Positions 1-5,959 of a stretch of DNA of 7,266 bases are shown one piece after another. This stretch comes from Gammaproteobacteria bacterium. Lineage in GTDB: Bacteria; Pseudomonadota; Gammaproteobacteria; Xanthomonadales; Marinicellaceae. Position 1 is the first letter of the stretch. The number at the start of each line of letters is the position of its first letter. Made by a program: the position numbers and the translations under genes. Where the stretch lies: contig JAUHXW010000145.1 in assembly GCA_030426705.1 (NCBI GenBank), positions 1-7,266 on the forward strand, written 5' to 3'. Under the pieces are notes generated by a model, which was not told where the DNA came from, ran no database searches, and worked only from the letters and a program-made list of their open reading frames with translations.

Positions 1-1052
1 GTGAATTCTATTGGCGCAGCGCCGGTCCCGCCTTCGCTGCCATCTATGGTGATGAAATCAGGTTTGATACCGGTTTCTATCATGGCTTTACAAATGGCCA
101 GAAACTCGCTGCGTTTACCCAAACACAGTTTGAAACCAATCGGCTTACCTTCGGACAATTGGCGCAATTCCTGCACAAAAAGCATCAACTCTTTGGGGTT
201 GTTGAATGCCGTGTGATTAGGCGGTGACAGTACATCCTTGCCCATTTCCACATGCCTGATTTCAGCAATTTCCGCGGTCAGTTTAACTGCTGGCAAAATG
301 CCTCCATGACCCGGCTTGGCGCCTTGTGACAATTTGATTTCAATCATTTTAACCTGTTCAAATGCCGCTTTTTGCTTGAACAATTGCGCATCGAAGTCGC
401 CATTGTTGTTGCGACACCCAAAATAGCCGGTACCAAACTGAAAAATCAAATCACCGCCATGTTTAAGATGATAAGGACTGATGCCACCTTCGCCGGTGTT
501 GTGCGCAAAACCACCGATTTTGGCACCAAGATTAAGTGCCTCAATGGCGTTTTTACTCAATGAACCATAGCTCATGGCGGAGATGTTCATCGGTTTGGCA
601 TAATAGGGTTGTTGGCAATCTGCACCACCAAACTTCACCAACAAATCCTGTTGTTCAACGTGGGTAGGCGCCACCGAATGATTGATCCACTCATATCCAT
701 CCTGATTAACTTCCATGATGGTACCAAATGGCCGGGTGTCTTTCTGACCTTTGGCGCGTTGATAAACCAAAGCCCTGAATTCACGCGGAATCGGTGCGCC
801 ACTCAAATCCGACTCGATGAAATACTGTTGAATTTCTACCCGAAAAGACTCCAGCCAATAGCGAAAATGCCCAATCACAGGATACAGACGCAATATGGAG
901 CGTTTGGTTTGTAATACATCATATAAGCCCAACAAGGCAATTGGGCCAATAATGATAAACAGCCACCAGGCCAATGGCCAAAACTGAGCCCACAAAACCA
1001 CGATTGCCGGCACCACCACGACTGCCAGCAAAAACATTCTTCGAACCGTCAT
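1..1052 (-). CDS. FMN-binding glutamate synthase family protein, membrane-anchored (3' end outside the window)
   Basis: Reading leftward from the ATG at 1052-1050, the frame is open for 350 codons and runs off the left edge, so the C-terminus is missing; family members I know of are roughly 500-550 residues. Residues about 6-45 are strongly hydrophobic and look like one or two membrane segments. From about residue 110 the protein matches the Glu_synthase (GltB central/FMN) domain: NISAMSYGSLS (156-166), HNTGEGGIS (184-192), GTGYFGCR (207-214), KPGHGGILP (246-254), LSPPNH (275-280) and IDGSEGGTGAAP (336-347). These are the FMN and substrate-site signatures of the alpha/beta barrel. There is no N-terminal glutaminase domain, so it is not a complete GltB, and the physiological substrate of such stand-alone proteins is uncertain. 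AAGGAG (1068-1063) lies ten bases before the ATG, inside the last codons of the upstream gene, whose stop is only 4 bp away. The two are probably co-translated. Confidence 0.93.
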   Translation of the reverse strand, partial: MTVRRMFLLAVVVVPAIVVLWAQFWPLAWWLFIIIGPIALLGLYDVLQTKRSILRLYPVIGHFRYWLESFRVEIQQYFIESDLSGAPIPREFRALVYQRAKGQKDTRPFGTIMEVNQDGYEWINHSVAPTHVEQQDLLVKFGGADCQQPYYAKPMNISAMSYGSLSKNAIEALNLGAKIGGFAHNTGEGGISPYHLKHGGDLIFQFGTGYFGCRNNNGDFDAQLFKQKAAFEQVKMIEIKLSQGAKPGHGGILPAVKLTAEIAEIRHVEMGKDVLSPPNHTAFNNPKELMLFVQELRQLSEGKPIGFKLCLGKRSEFLAICKAMIETGIKPDFITIDGSEGGTGAAPIEF

Positions 1053-1056
1053 TGAA

Positions 1057-1407
1057 TCAAAACTCCTTCAACACCCAACGCACGGGCTTAACACCAGAAT
1101 TTATCAATTCCCGACCAGACTCTTTGTTCTTGTCCCTTTCCATGGGATCTATGTAATAAGGCTTTCCTTCATTTGGAATCACTTTGACCAGCACCAACTC
1201 GCCTTTTTGACGATACTCCTCGATGGTTTGGTTTTTCATCACAATCACTTTGATGTTAGTGGCATCCTCAGCCGGTTGACTGACTTCTGCCAGCAGCTCT
1301 TCAGCTTGTTTACTGGTGGACTCAACTGATTGTTGATTATTTTCTGTTGGTTCTTTGGCTTGTGTGCCTGCGATAAAAAACAGCAGACATAAAATCAAAT
1401 ATTTCAT
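1057..1407 (-). CDS. DUF2782 domain-containing exported protein
   Basis: This 116-residue protein has an N-terminal signal peptide (hydrophobic 3-14, probable cleavage after GTQA at residue 17). A polar, glutamate- and glutamine-rich linker (about 18-50) follows, then a C-terminal domain (about 52-116). That domain carries the pattern I associate with DUF2782: TIEEYRQKGELVLVKVIP, then a YYIDP motif, a charged stretch, and a closing PVRWVLKEF. The family is found in gammaproteobacteria and has no established function; a periplasmic location is inferred from the signal. The start at 1407 is supported by GGAG (1417-1414) six bases upstream. It is the first gene of a two-gene unit with the FMN-binding protein, and its stop lies 4 bp before that gene's ATG. 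It faces away from the lipoprotein gene at 1479. Confidence 0.85.
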   Translation of the reverse strand: MKYLILCLLFFIAGTQAKEPTENNQQSVESTSKQAEELLAEVSQPAEDATNIKVIVMKNQTIEEYRQKGELVLVKVIPNEGKPYYIDPMERDKNKESGRELINSGVKPVRWVLKEF

Positions 1408-1439
1408 CTTTGGCTCCGACGTTTGCCCTGTAGCTTACA

Positions 1440-1448
1440 TGATACAAT
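1440..1448 (+). promoter_or_regulatory. Candidate extended -10 promoter for the lipoprotein gene
   Basis: TGATACAAT matches the extended -10 consensus TGnTATAAT at all but one position. It lies 30 bp before the ATG at 1479, which would give a leader of roughly 24 bases. A poor -35-like TTGCCC (1423-1428) is only 14 bp upstream, so the extended -10 would carry the activity. The region between the divergent genes is only 71 bp, so the minus-strand promoter must overlap it, but I could not pick a convincing one. Confidence 0.45.
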
Positions 1449-1478
1449 GTCCCTCATCACAATAAAAGAGACCTTTGC

Positions 1479-1958
1479 ATGCGTTTTAACGTCAATTTTC
1501 TAACGATAGGCCTGCTGTTTTTACTGACCGCTTGCTCCAGCGAAGAACCGGTGGACAAGCAGACCAAACTGTTAAACACCCTGCAAACCATGGAAACATT
1601 GATTGAGGACAAAAGCCTGGATGATTTCATGGAATATGTACATGATGATTTCAAGAGCCCTGACCGTGGTTACAGTAAAAAAGATGTGGAACGCCTGATC
1701 AGATTACGTTTGTTGCGGCAAAAATCAGTCTTTGTTCATCAAGCCATTAAACGCATAGATTGGCTCAATGATGACGACCAGCAGGCAGAAGTTGAAGTAT
1801 TGGCCGCCATGGCCGGCGCTGATTTCAGCCTGACCGATTTACCGACTTTGAATGGTGATTTGGTGAAATTTGTGGTCACTTTTAAATTAATCGACGACGA
1901 TTATGTCATCACCCAGGCCAATTATCAAAGGGCTCATCCTGGTGAGTTTATTTTTTAA
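1479..1958 (+). CDS. NTF2-like outer-membrane lipoprotein of unknown function
   Basis: This 159-residue protein has a lipoprotein signal: a hydrophobic stretch at 7-18 ending in the lipobox LTAC, with acylated Cys19. The residue after the cysteine is Ser, not Asp, so outer-membrane sorting is expected. The mature part looks like a single NTF2/SnoaL-like alpha+beta domain: a leading helix (about 27-44), the DDFMEYVHDDF segment (48-58), a basic helix KKDVERLIRLRLLRQ (67-81), then alternating beta strands ending DDYVITQANYQ (140-150). The pattern resembles nuclear-transport-factor-2-family lipoproteins I recall from gammaproteobacteria such as Xanthomonadaceae. No catalytic residues can be assigned, so a binding or structural role is as likely as an enzymatic one. 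A purine-rich AAAAGAG (1464-1470) precedes the ATG by eight bases. It is transcribed away from the DUF2782 gene and towards hemD. Confidence 0.82.
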   Translation: MRFNVNFLTIGLLFLLTACSSEEPVDKQTKLLNTLQTMETLIEDKSLDDFMEYVHDDFKSPDRGYSKKDVERLIRLRLLRQKSVFVHQAIKRIDWLNDDDQQAEVEVLAAMAGADFSLTDLPTLNGDLVKFVVTFKLIDDDYVITQANYQRAHPGEFIF

Positions 1959-1996
1959 CTGGATTGCCGGCAAATATCATTACGATCTTTCAATTC

Positions 1997-2095
1997 GTCA
2001 TTCCAGCGAAGGCTGGAATACCCAAAGGGCAGACCCTCTTCTGCTGGTAAAAATATTGTTTATTATGACAAGATTCCTGCCTACGCAGGAATGAC
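1997..2095. mobile_element. MITE-like palindromic element with hairpin-forming terminal inverted repeats
   Basis: This element fills most of the gap between two convergent genes. The left end (1997-2019) and the right end (2073-2095, read on the other strand) match at 20 of 23 positions and both begin GTCATTCC. Each end is itself a hairpin: ATTCCAGC/GCTGGAAT (2000-2007/2012-2019, loop GAAG) and ATTCCTGC/GCAGGAAT (2073-2080/2085-2092, loop CTAC). Two of the three differences between the ends are the two partners of one stem base pair (A-T against T-A), so pairing is preserved in both. The core (2020-2072) has a weak hairpin, GCAGA/TCTGC at 2029-2033/2040-2044. GTCATTCC...GGAATGAC repeats of this general type are scattered through many proteobacterial genomes. 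There is no room for a transposase, and no clear target-site duplication is visible. Confidence 0.7.
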
Positions 2096-2109
2096 ATATC
2101 GTTTTTTTT
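2073..2109 (+). terminator. Possible terminator: right hairpin of the palindromic element plus a T-tract
   Basis: The 8-bp hairpin at 2073-2092 is followed on the plus strand by nine unpaired bases and then eight Ts (2102-2109). The spacing between stem and T-tract is longer than in a classical rho-independent terminator, so the call is weak. It lies where a terminator for the plus-strand lipoprotein gene would be expected, and no better candidate is visible in the gap. Confidence 0.25.
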
Positions 2110-2123
2110 CGGCTATCTAAATT

Positions 2124-2852
2124 TCAGACCAACTCTCTCACTTTTTCACACATTGCCTGATCTCCAGGACTGTCAGCAACTAACACTTCAGAGAATCCAG
2201 ATTCTGTAGCAATATCTGCAATTCTTTGCGCACCAACAACCAACGGACTTACTTTAACTGTTGCCAACAATTTATCATCAAGTCCACTCAAAAACTGCTC
2301 AAGTATTCCGGCACTGGTGGCCGTCAACACCACTGGTTGCGCTGATTTATCTTTATACAAAGCAGTCAAAGCCTCAATATCCACTGGCAATGGAATTCTT
2401 TGATAAGTGTTGATTTGTGTGTAACTGACTTGGTGTGACATGCAGTGGCTTTTGATGACTTTACGACCATCACCGGTGGTCAGGATTTTGATGGATTTTG
2501 GTTGGTATTTTTTGAGCATCTCCACCACACCTTCAGAGTTTTGTGATGGGTGGTATTCAATGTCTTGATTGAAATGTTGTTGCCAGGCTTTGGCGACCGC
2601 CGGCCCCACCGCAATCACCCGCGTGTTTGCACCTGGCTTGAGTTCGGGAACAATTTTTAAGGCATGGTGCAATGCATGCACACTCAACACCACCCACATT
2701 TCCGCTTCAACGGTCAGCCACTCGGGTTTGACTGACTGATTGGTTTGGATATAAAAACAGGGGGATTCAAATACTTTAAATCCAGCTTCGCGATAAACAG
2801 CAGTGGTTTTAGCGACGGCTGGCTTGGGTCTGGTAACAATAACCGTAGCCAT
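2124..2852 (-). CDS. hemD: Uroporphyrinogen-III synthase
   Basis: This 242-residue cytosolic enzyme closes hydroxymethylbilane, inverting ring D, to give uroporphyrinogen III. HemD sequences are poorly conserved, but the usual landmarks are present: VTRPKP near the N-terminus (6-11), an alpha/beta segment WVVLSVHALHHAL (53-65), AVGPAVAKAW (81-90), SEGVVEML (106-113), TTGDGRKV (125-132), YQR (150-152) and VVLTATSAGILEQF (174-187). The length is close to the roughly 246 residues of E. coli HemD. The frame stays open upstream to 2987, but I chose the ATG at 2852: it gives the normal HemD N-terminus and lies one base after the hemC stop (TGAAATG). There is no clear Shine-Dalgarno sequence, so translation is probably coupled to hemC. 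It is the last gene of the block; the hemX and hemY genes that often follow hemD in gammaproteobacteria are absent here. Confidence 0.93.
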   Translation of the reverse strand: MATVIVTRPKPAVAKTTAVYREAGFKVFESPCFYIQTNQSVKPEWLTVEAEMWVVLSVHALHHALKIVPELKPGANTRVIAVGPAVAKAWQQHFNQDIEYHPSQNSEGVVEMLKKYQPKSIKILTTGDGRKVIKSHCMSHQVSYTQINTYQRIPLPVDIEALTALYKDKSAQPVVLTATSAGILEQFLSGLDDKLLATVKVSPLVVGAQRIADIATESGFSEVLVADSPGDQAMCEKVRELV

Positions 2853-2853
2853 T

Positions 2854-3768
2854 TCAATCGGCCAACGCCAAAATTTCAGCCGCCCCTTGCGACAACAAAT
2901 CATCTGCCACCACTTCACCCAATTGAATCGGATCATAGCCGGTCTGTTTGGCGGTGATCGCTTGTTTGCCATCTGGACTGAATACACCTGCTTTCAGTGC
3001 AATGGTGTCGTCCAATTGATAACTTGCCAAAGCGCCAATCGCCACTGAACAGGAGCCATTTAGCTTCAGGTTCAAGGCCCGTTCGGCTCGAACACATTGC
3101 CAGGTTTTCTCATCAGCCAATTCTTTGAGAATGGCGGCCAGTTCATCATTGCTTTTCAGACATTCAATCCCAACCGCACCTTGTGAAACCGCTGGTAACC
3201 ATTCCGGAGCGGTCAAACGGCTTTTGATGCGCTCATCAAAACCCAACCTTTTGAGACCAGCAGAAGCCAAAATAATGGCATCGTACAAGCCATCATCCAG
3301 TTTCTGTAAGCGACTGTTGACGTTACCGCGCAGTGGCTGGATGTCCAGATCAGGGCGTAATGAAAGTAACTGTGCCTGGCGACGCAAACTTGAAGTCCCT
3401 ACCACTGAACCTTCGGGTAAGTCTGACAGTTTCTGATAGTAGTTGGACACAAAGGCATCGGATTCATCGGCACGTGGAAACACCGCACAAATCTGAAATT
3501 CCTCGGGCAAATCAGCCGGCACATCCTTCATCGAATGAACCGCTATGTCAGCTTGTCCAGCCAACATCGATTGTTCCAGTTCTTTCAGGAACAAACCTTT
3601 GCCACCAATTTTATTCAAAGTCACTTCCAGACGTTGATCACCTTCGGTGGTCATCGGTAACATTTCAGTCTTGTAATCGGTTTTTTCTTCAATGATGGCA
3701 GCGACATATTTACTTTGCCACATGGCCAAGGCCGATTCACGGGTGGCGATGGTGATGGTTTTTTTCAT
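2854..3768 (-). CDS. hemC: Hydroxymethylbilane synthase (porphobilinogen deaminase)
   Basis: This 304-residue cytosolic enzyme condenses four porphobilinogen molecules into hydroxymethylbilane using a covalently bound dipyrromethane cofactor. The diagnostic motifs are all present: IATRES (7-12), GGKGLFLKELE (55-65), VHSMKDVP (77-84, with catalytic Asp82), VVGTSSLRRQAQL (122-134), PLRGNVNSRL (145-154) and LNGSCSVAIG (236-245), in which Cys240 is the cofactor-attachment residue. The conserved arginines corresponding to E. coli Arg11, 131, 132 and 149 are at 10, 129, 130 and 148. Length is normal (E. coli 313). It follows algR by 25 bp and precedes hemD by 1 bp on the same strand. No good ribosome-binding site precedes the ATG at 3768; the region upstream contains two CCTGAAA copies instead. 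Confidence 0.98.
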   Translation of the reverse strand: MKKTITIATRESALAMWQSKYVAAIIEEKTDYKTEMLPMTTEGDQRLEVTLNKIGGKGLFLKELEQSMLAGQADIAVHSMKDVPADLPEEFQICAVFPRADESDAFVSNYYQKLSDLPEGSVVGTSSLRRQAQLLSLRPDLDIQPLRGNVNSRLQKLDDGLYDAIILASAGLKRLGFDERIKSRLTAPEWLPAVSQGAVGIECLKSNDELAAILKELADEKTWQCVRAERALNLKLNGSCSVAIGALASYQLDDTIALKAGVFSPDGKQAITAKQTGYDPIQLGEVVADDLLSQGAAEILALAD

Positions 3769-3773
3769 GATTA

Positions 3774-3791
3774 TTTCAGGTTTTTTTCAGG
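3774..3791 (-). repeat. Two CCTGAAA copies 11 bp apart in the algR-hemC spacer
   Basis: Read on the coding strand of hemC, the spacer carries CCTGAAA at 3791-3785 and again at 3780-3774, so the copies start about one helical turn apart. The second copy is part of CTGAAATAATC (3779-3769), which directly abuts the hemC ATG. The same 11-mer occurs 9 bp before the algZ ATG (5537-5527). This could be a protein-binding or translation-control site, or chance in an A-rich spacer. It does not resemble the AlgR site known from Pseudomonas. Confidence 0.25.
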
Positions 3792-3793
3792 TC

Positions 3794-4477
3794 TTATAAA
3801 TTTTTTATCAGTTTTTTGACAGCGGCCAGTTGCCGGCGGGCAATCATGGGTTTGATGTCAATCTTATCCAAAATGGCTGTGGGCTTGTGGTCAGCATTCA
3901 AGTGTATGCCTTGCAGATAATCCACATTAATCAGGCAACCGCGATGAATTCTGAAATATTGGTTACTGAGTTTTTCCAGTTCAGCTAAACTGTGATCCAG
4001 AATCAGGCTTTGATCGCTTAAATAAGCCGTCACATATTTATCTTCGGCCATCATACAGATGATGTCATCAACTGCAACCATTATCACATCATTGCCCTTT
4101 TTTACCGTGATTTTTTCTGGAGAATGTGCCACCCCTACTTTATCCAGTGCTTGCTTCAACCTTTCCATAGACAATGGTTTCAACAAATAGTCATGCGCTG
4201 ATAAATCAAAAGCTTTTAGGGCAAAATCATCATGTGCAGTGGAAAAAATGATGGGAATACTGGGATGGGCTTGTTTGATTTTCTGTGCTGCCTCAATACC
4301 ATCCATTTCAGGCATTTCAATGTCCATAAAAACCAGATCAGGCAAATATTTTGCCACCATATCTGTGGCTTGTTGACCATTACAGGCCTCAATCACATCA
4401 GTTAATTGCAAATGGTTGAGCATGTGGCTTAACCGCATCCTGGCCAGTGGTTCATCATCAACAATCAAAACTTTCAT
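3794..4477 (-). CDS. algR: AlgR-like LytTR-family response regulator
   Basis: This 227-residue cytosolic transcription factor has two domains. The receiver domain (1-118) shows the acidic pair Asp7/Asp8 in VLIVDDEP, the phospho-acceptor Asp52 in MDIEMPEMDG, the Ser/Thr switch FSTAHDD (78-84) and Lys100 in LLKPL. The LytTR DNA-binding domain (about 121-227) shows AEDKYVTAYL (144-153) and the hallmark FRIHRGCLINVDYL (175-188). An in-frame ATG lies five codons upstream at 4492, but I chose 4477: there ATGA overlaps the algZ stop by 4 bp, GGGAAG (4490-4485) is seven bases ahead, and the protein begins directly with MKVLIVDDEP. The position between an AlgZ/FimS-like kinase and hemC matches Pseudomonas algR, where the regulator controls alginate synthesis and twitching motility. 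No such target genes lie in this window, so its regulon here is unknown. Confidence 0.93.
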   Translation of the reverse strand: MKVLIVDDEPLARMRLSHMLNHLQLTDVIEACNGQQATDMVAKYLPDLVFMDIEMPEMDGIEAAQKIKQAHPSIPIIFSTAHDDFALKAFDLSAHDYLLKPLSMERLKQALDKVGVAHSPEKITVKKGNDVIMVAVDDIICMMAEDKYVTAYLSDQSLILDHSLAELEKLSNQYFRIHRGCLINVDYLQGIHLNADHKPTAILDKIDIKPMIARRQLAAVKKLIKNL

Positions 4478-5517
4478 TTTTTCACTTCCCATCGAACCAC
4501 AAAAGAATCACCTGAATTAACCTCAAAACCCACATTTTCACCATATGTTAAAGCCAGACGTTCCCTGATATTGGCTAATCCGGTTTGTGTGCCTTTTTGT
4601 TGTTTAGCAAGGTTGACAGGATTCTTTACCTCTATATAAAACCCTTGTGCTGTTTTGCGAATATTCAACTCAATAATACCTCCTTCAGTGATATGTTGAA
4701 TACCATGAATCACTGCATTTTCAATCAAAGGCTGTATGGATAACAATGGAACAGCCTGTTTTAACAGTTCATTATCAATCACTTTTCTGAATTGCAAACG
4801 ATCCATCAACCGCAATTTTTCAATGGCTATGTATTCATCAATCCACTCCAACTCCTTGGCAATGGTAGTCATGCTTTTCTTATTATCAGCAAACGCTTTG
4901 CGAAACAGACTGGATAAATTCAACACCGCCCGCTCAGCTGCAGCCTGATCAAAGGCTATCAGTGAAGCAATGGAGTTTAATGAATTATAAAGAAAATGAG
5001 GTTTAATCCTGGCTTGTAAGGCATTCATTTGCGCCTTAGCCAAAGCTTCAATTTGATGTTCCCATTGACATTGAACATAAAAATAACGCAACAAAGTCAA
5101 CAATGTAAAGCTGGTAGCCATGCTGATTTTCACTGTCGTTAGGGTCGACTGGTTGATCAGTCCAAAACCCAAATTTTTATCCATCCAAGCCATCATTTGC
5201 GTGTATAGAATCGCCAAAACAATGGTCATGACAACCACCAACATCACGCCAACCGTCACTTCAAAGCGATTGAAAAAGTTCCGTAATTTAGACAACAAGA
5301 TAATCACATTAATGGCAATCAATTGTGCCAACAAACTCAAAACTGCCAATTGATTAAAATAGGTAAAGTCAAAACTCAAAAAGCTTAACGAATAAACAAT
5401 CACCATGAATTCAGCCACCACAATAACCGTAAAAATTCGCACTGGATCAGAAAAATCTGCCAACCACGGAATTTTATTGGGGTGCTTAATTGGGCCTGTT
5501 TGATCTGTTTTGTTCAT
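4474..5517 (-). CDS. algZ: AlgZ/FimS-like (LytS-type) membrane sensor histidine kinase
   Basis: This 347-residue inner-membrane protein has about four hydrophobic segments (27-49, 55-78, 86-112, 124-148) with short loops, so the sensing region is mostly within the membrane. The cytoplasmic part starts with a short helix and the His_kinase (PF06580) motif ALQARIKPHFLYNSLNSI (166-183), with His174 the likely phosphorylated residue. The ATPase region has an intact N-box, LLSIQPLIENAVIHG (258-272, Asn267), and a G-rich GTQTGLANIRERL (309-321). Where LytS-type kinases usually have DNGxG there is only VKNPVN (297-302). As far as I recall, a similarly reduced ATP-binding region is typical of the AlgZ/FimS subfamily. 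It overlaps algR by 4 bp and is the first gene of the algZ-algR-hemC-hemD block. No strong ribosome-binding site precedes the ATG at 5517. Confidence 0.9.
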   Translation of the reverse strand: MNKTDQTGPIKHPNKIPWLADFSDPVRIFTVIVVAEFMVIVYSLSFLSFDFTYFNQLAVLSLLAQLIAINVIILLSKLRNFFNRFEVTVGVMLVVVMTIVLAILYTQMMAWMDKNLGFGLINQSTLTTVKISMATSFTLLTLLRYFYVQCQWEHQIEALAKAQMNALQARIKPHFLYNSLNSIASLIAFDQAAAERAVLNLSSLFRKAFADNKKSMTTIAKELEWIDEYIAIEKLRLMDRLQFRKVIDNELLKQAVPLLSIQPLIENAVIHGIQHITEGGIIELNIRKTAQGFYIEVKNPVNLAKQQKGTQTGLANIRERLALTYGENVGFEVNSGDSFVVRWEVKK

Positions 5518-5573
5518 GGTAAAAGGGATTATTTCAGCAAAACCCCAAAAAAGTCATCGTTTTGGTTGATTTA

Positions 5574-5602
5574 TTGACCATTTTATAGAAAAATCCTAAA
5601 AG
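5574..5602 (+). promoter_or_regulatory. Candidate sigma-70 promoter for the small exported protein and thioesterase genes
   Basis: TTGACC (5574-5579, five of six bases of the -35 consensus) is followed after exactly 17 bp by TAAAAG (5597-5602, four of six of the -10). The predicted start point is near 5609, leaving about 20 bases before the ATG at 5630. The other strand carries TATAAA at 5587-5582 and TTGACT at 5614-5609, 21 bp apart, so a promoter for algZ may overlap this one face to face. Confidence 0.45.
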
Positions 5603-5629
5603 TTTAGTAGTCAATTTATCACATTTGTC

Positions 5630-5953
5630 ATGAAATCTTTAATGAGTTTGCTCACACTGTTGTTGTTTATGGGTTTTGCCCAGGCCGGTGATGTGTCGTG
5701 TCAGGTGGATATGCTGAAACCTAAAATGAATGCCAAATTCATCGAAGAAGATCAAAAACCTGGCGCAATCACAGTGGCAGAAGCCAGAGTCAGACTTCAA
5801 GCAACTCAGGAAGAGCCCAAAGAGGAAACGGCTTTGGTCGATCAAGATGAACAGACTGAAAATGAAGCCCCCGCTAAGAAAGAACAATCAGGGCTCGGTA
5901 GCATGTTCGATATTCTGCTTCCGTCCAAATTACGCAATCCAGTTCAAAAATAA
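5630..5953 (+). CDS. Small acidic exported protein of unknown function
   Basis: I do not recognise a family. The 107-residue product begins with a typical signal peptide: MKS, a hydrophobic core at 4-16, then AQA with predicted cleavage after residue 19. The mature part is about 88 residues, with one cysteine (Cys24) near its N-terminus. Residues 58-86 are a low-complexity, probably disordered stretch rich in Glu, Gln, Lys and Asp. The short tail GLGSMFDILLPSKL (88-101) could form an amphipathic helix. No lipobox is present, so a soluble periplasmic or secreted location is expected. A candidate promoter lies just upstream, but no clear ribosome-binding site precedes the ATG. Another frame is open across 5730-5963; this one was preferred because of the signal peptide and its position after the promoter. 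It lies 6 bp upstream of the thioesterase gene and is divergent from algZ. Confidence 0.72.
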   Translation: MKSLMSLLTLLLFMGFAQAGDVSCQVDMLKPKMNAKFIEEDQKPGAITVAEARVRLQATQEEPKEETALVDQDEQTENEAPAKKEQSGLGSMFDILLPSKLRNPVQK

Positions 5954-5959
5954 TCCGCA

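Noticed and set aside
1..1156. Several short plus-strand open frames opposite the FMN-binding protein and the end of the DUF2782 gene
   Set aside because: The minus strand encodes a continuous Glu_synthase domain across the same bases; the plus-strand frames have no recognisable content.
1964..1973. Perfect 10-bp palindrome TTGCCGGCAA just after the lipoprotein stop
   Set aside because: It is short, has no loop for a terminator hairpin and no following T-tract. No known operator is recognised, and such palindromes occur by chance.
1903..2094. Plus-strand frame of 63 codons running from the lipoprotein gene through the palindromic element
   Set aside because: It starts inside the lipoprotein gene in another frame and its second half simply translates the inverted repeats.
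1997..2095. The paired hairpins read as a two-repeat CRISPR-like or integron attC-like structure
   Set aside because: There are only two repeat units, in inverted orientation, with no spacers of regular length, no cas genes or integrase, and no attC core sites.
2853..2987. Longer N-terminus for HemD, starting at the ATG at 2987
   Set aside because: The extra 45 residues lie wholly inside hemC in another frame and do not resemble any HemD N-terminus. The ATG at 2852 gives the family's normal start one base after the hemC stop.
3125..3695. Open plus-strand frames opposite hemC
   Set aside because: They are antisense to a fully conserved enzyme, have no family resemblance and no start signals.
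4478..4492. Upstream ATG for the response regulator (five extra residues)
   Set aside because: The Shine-Dalgarno-like GGGAAG overlaps this ATG and is correctly spaced for the ATG at 4477, which also forms the ATGA overlap with the algZ stop.
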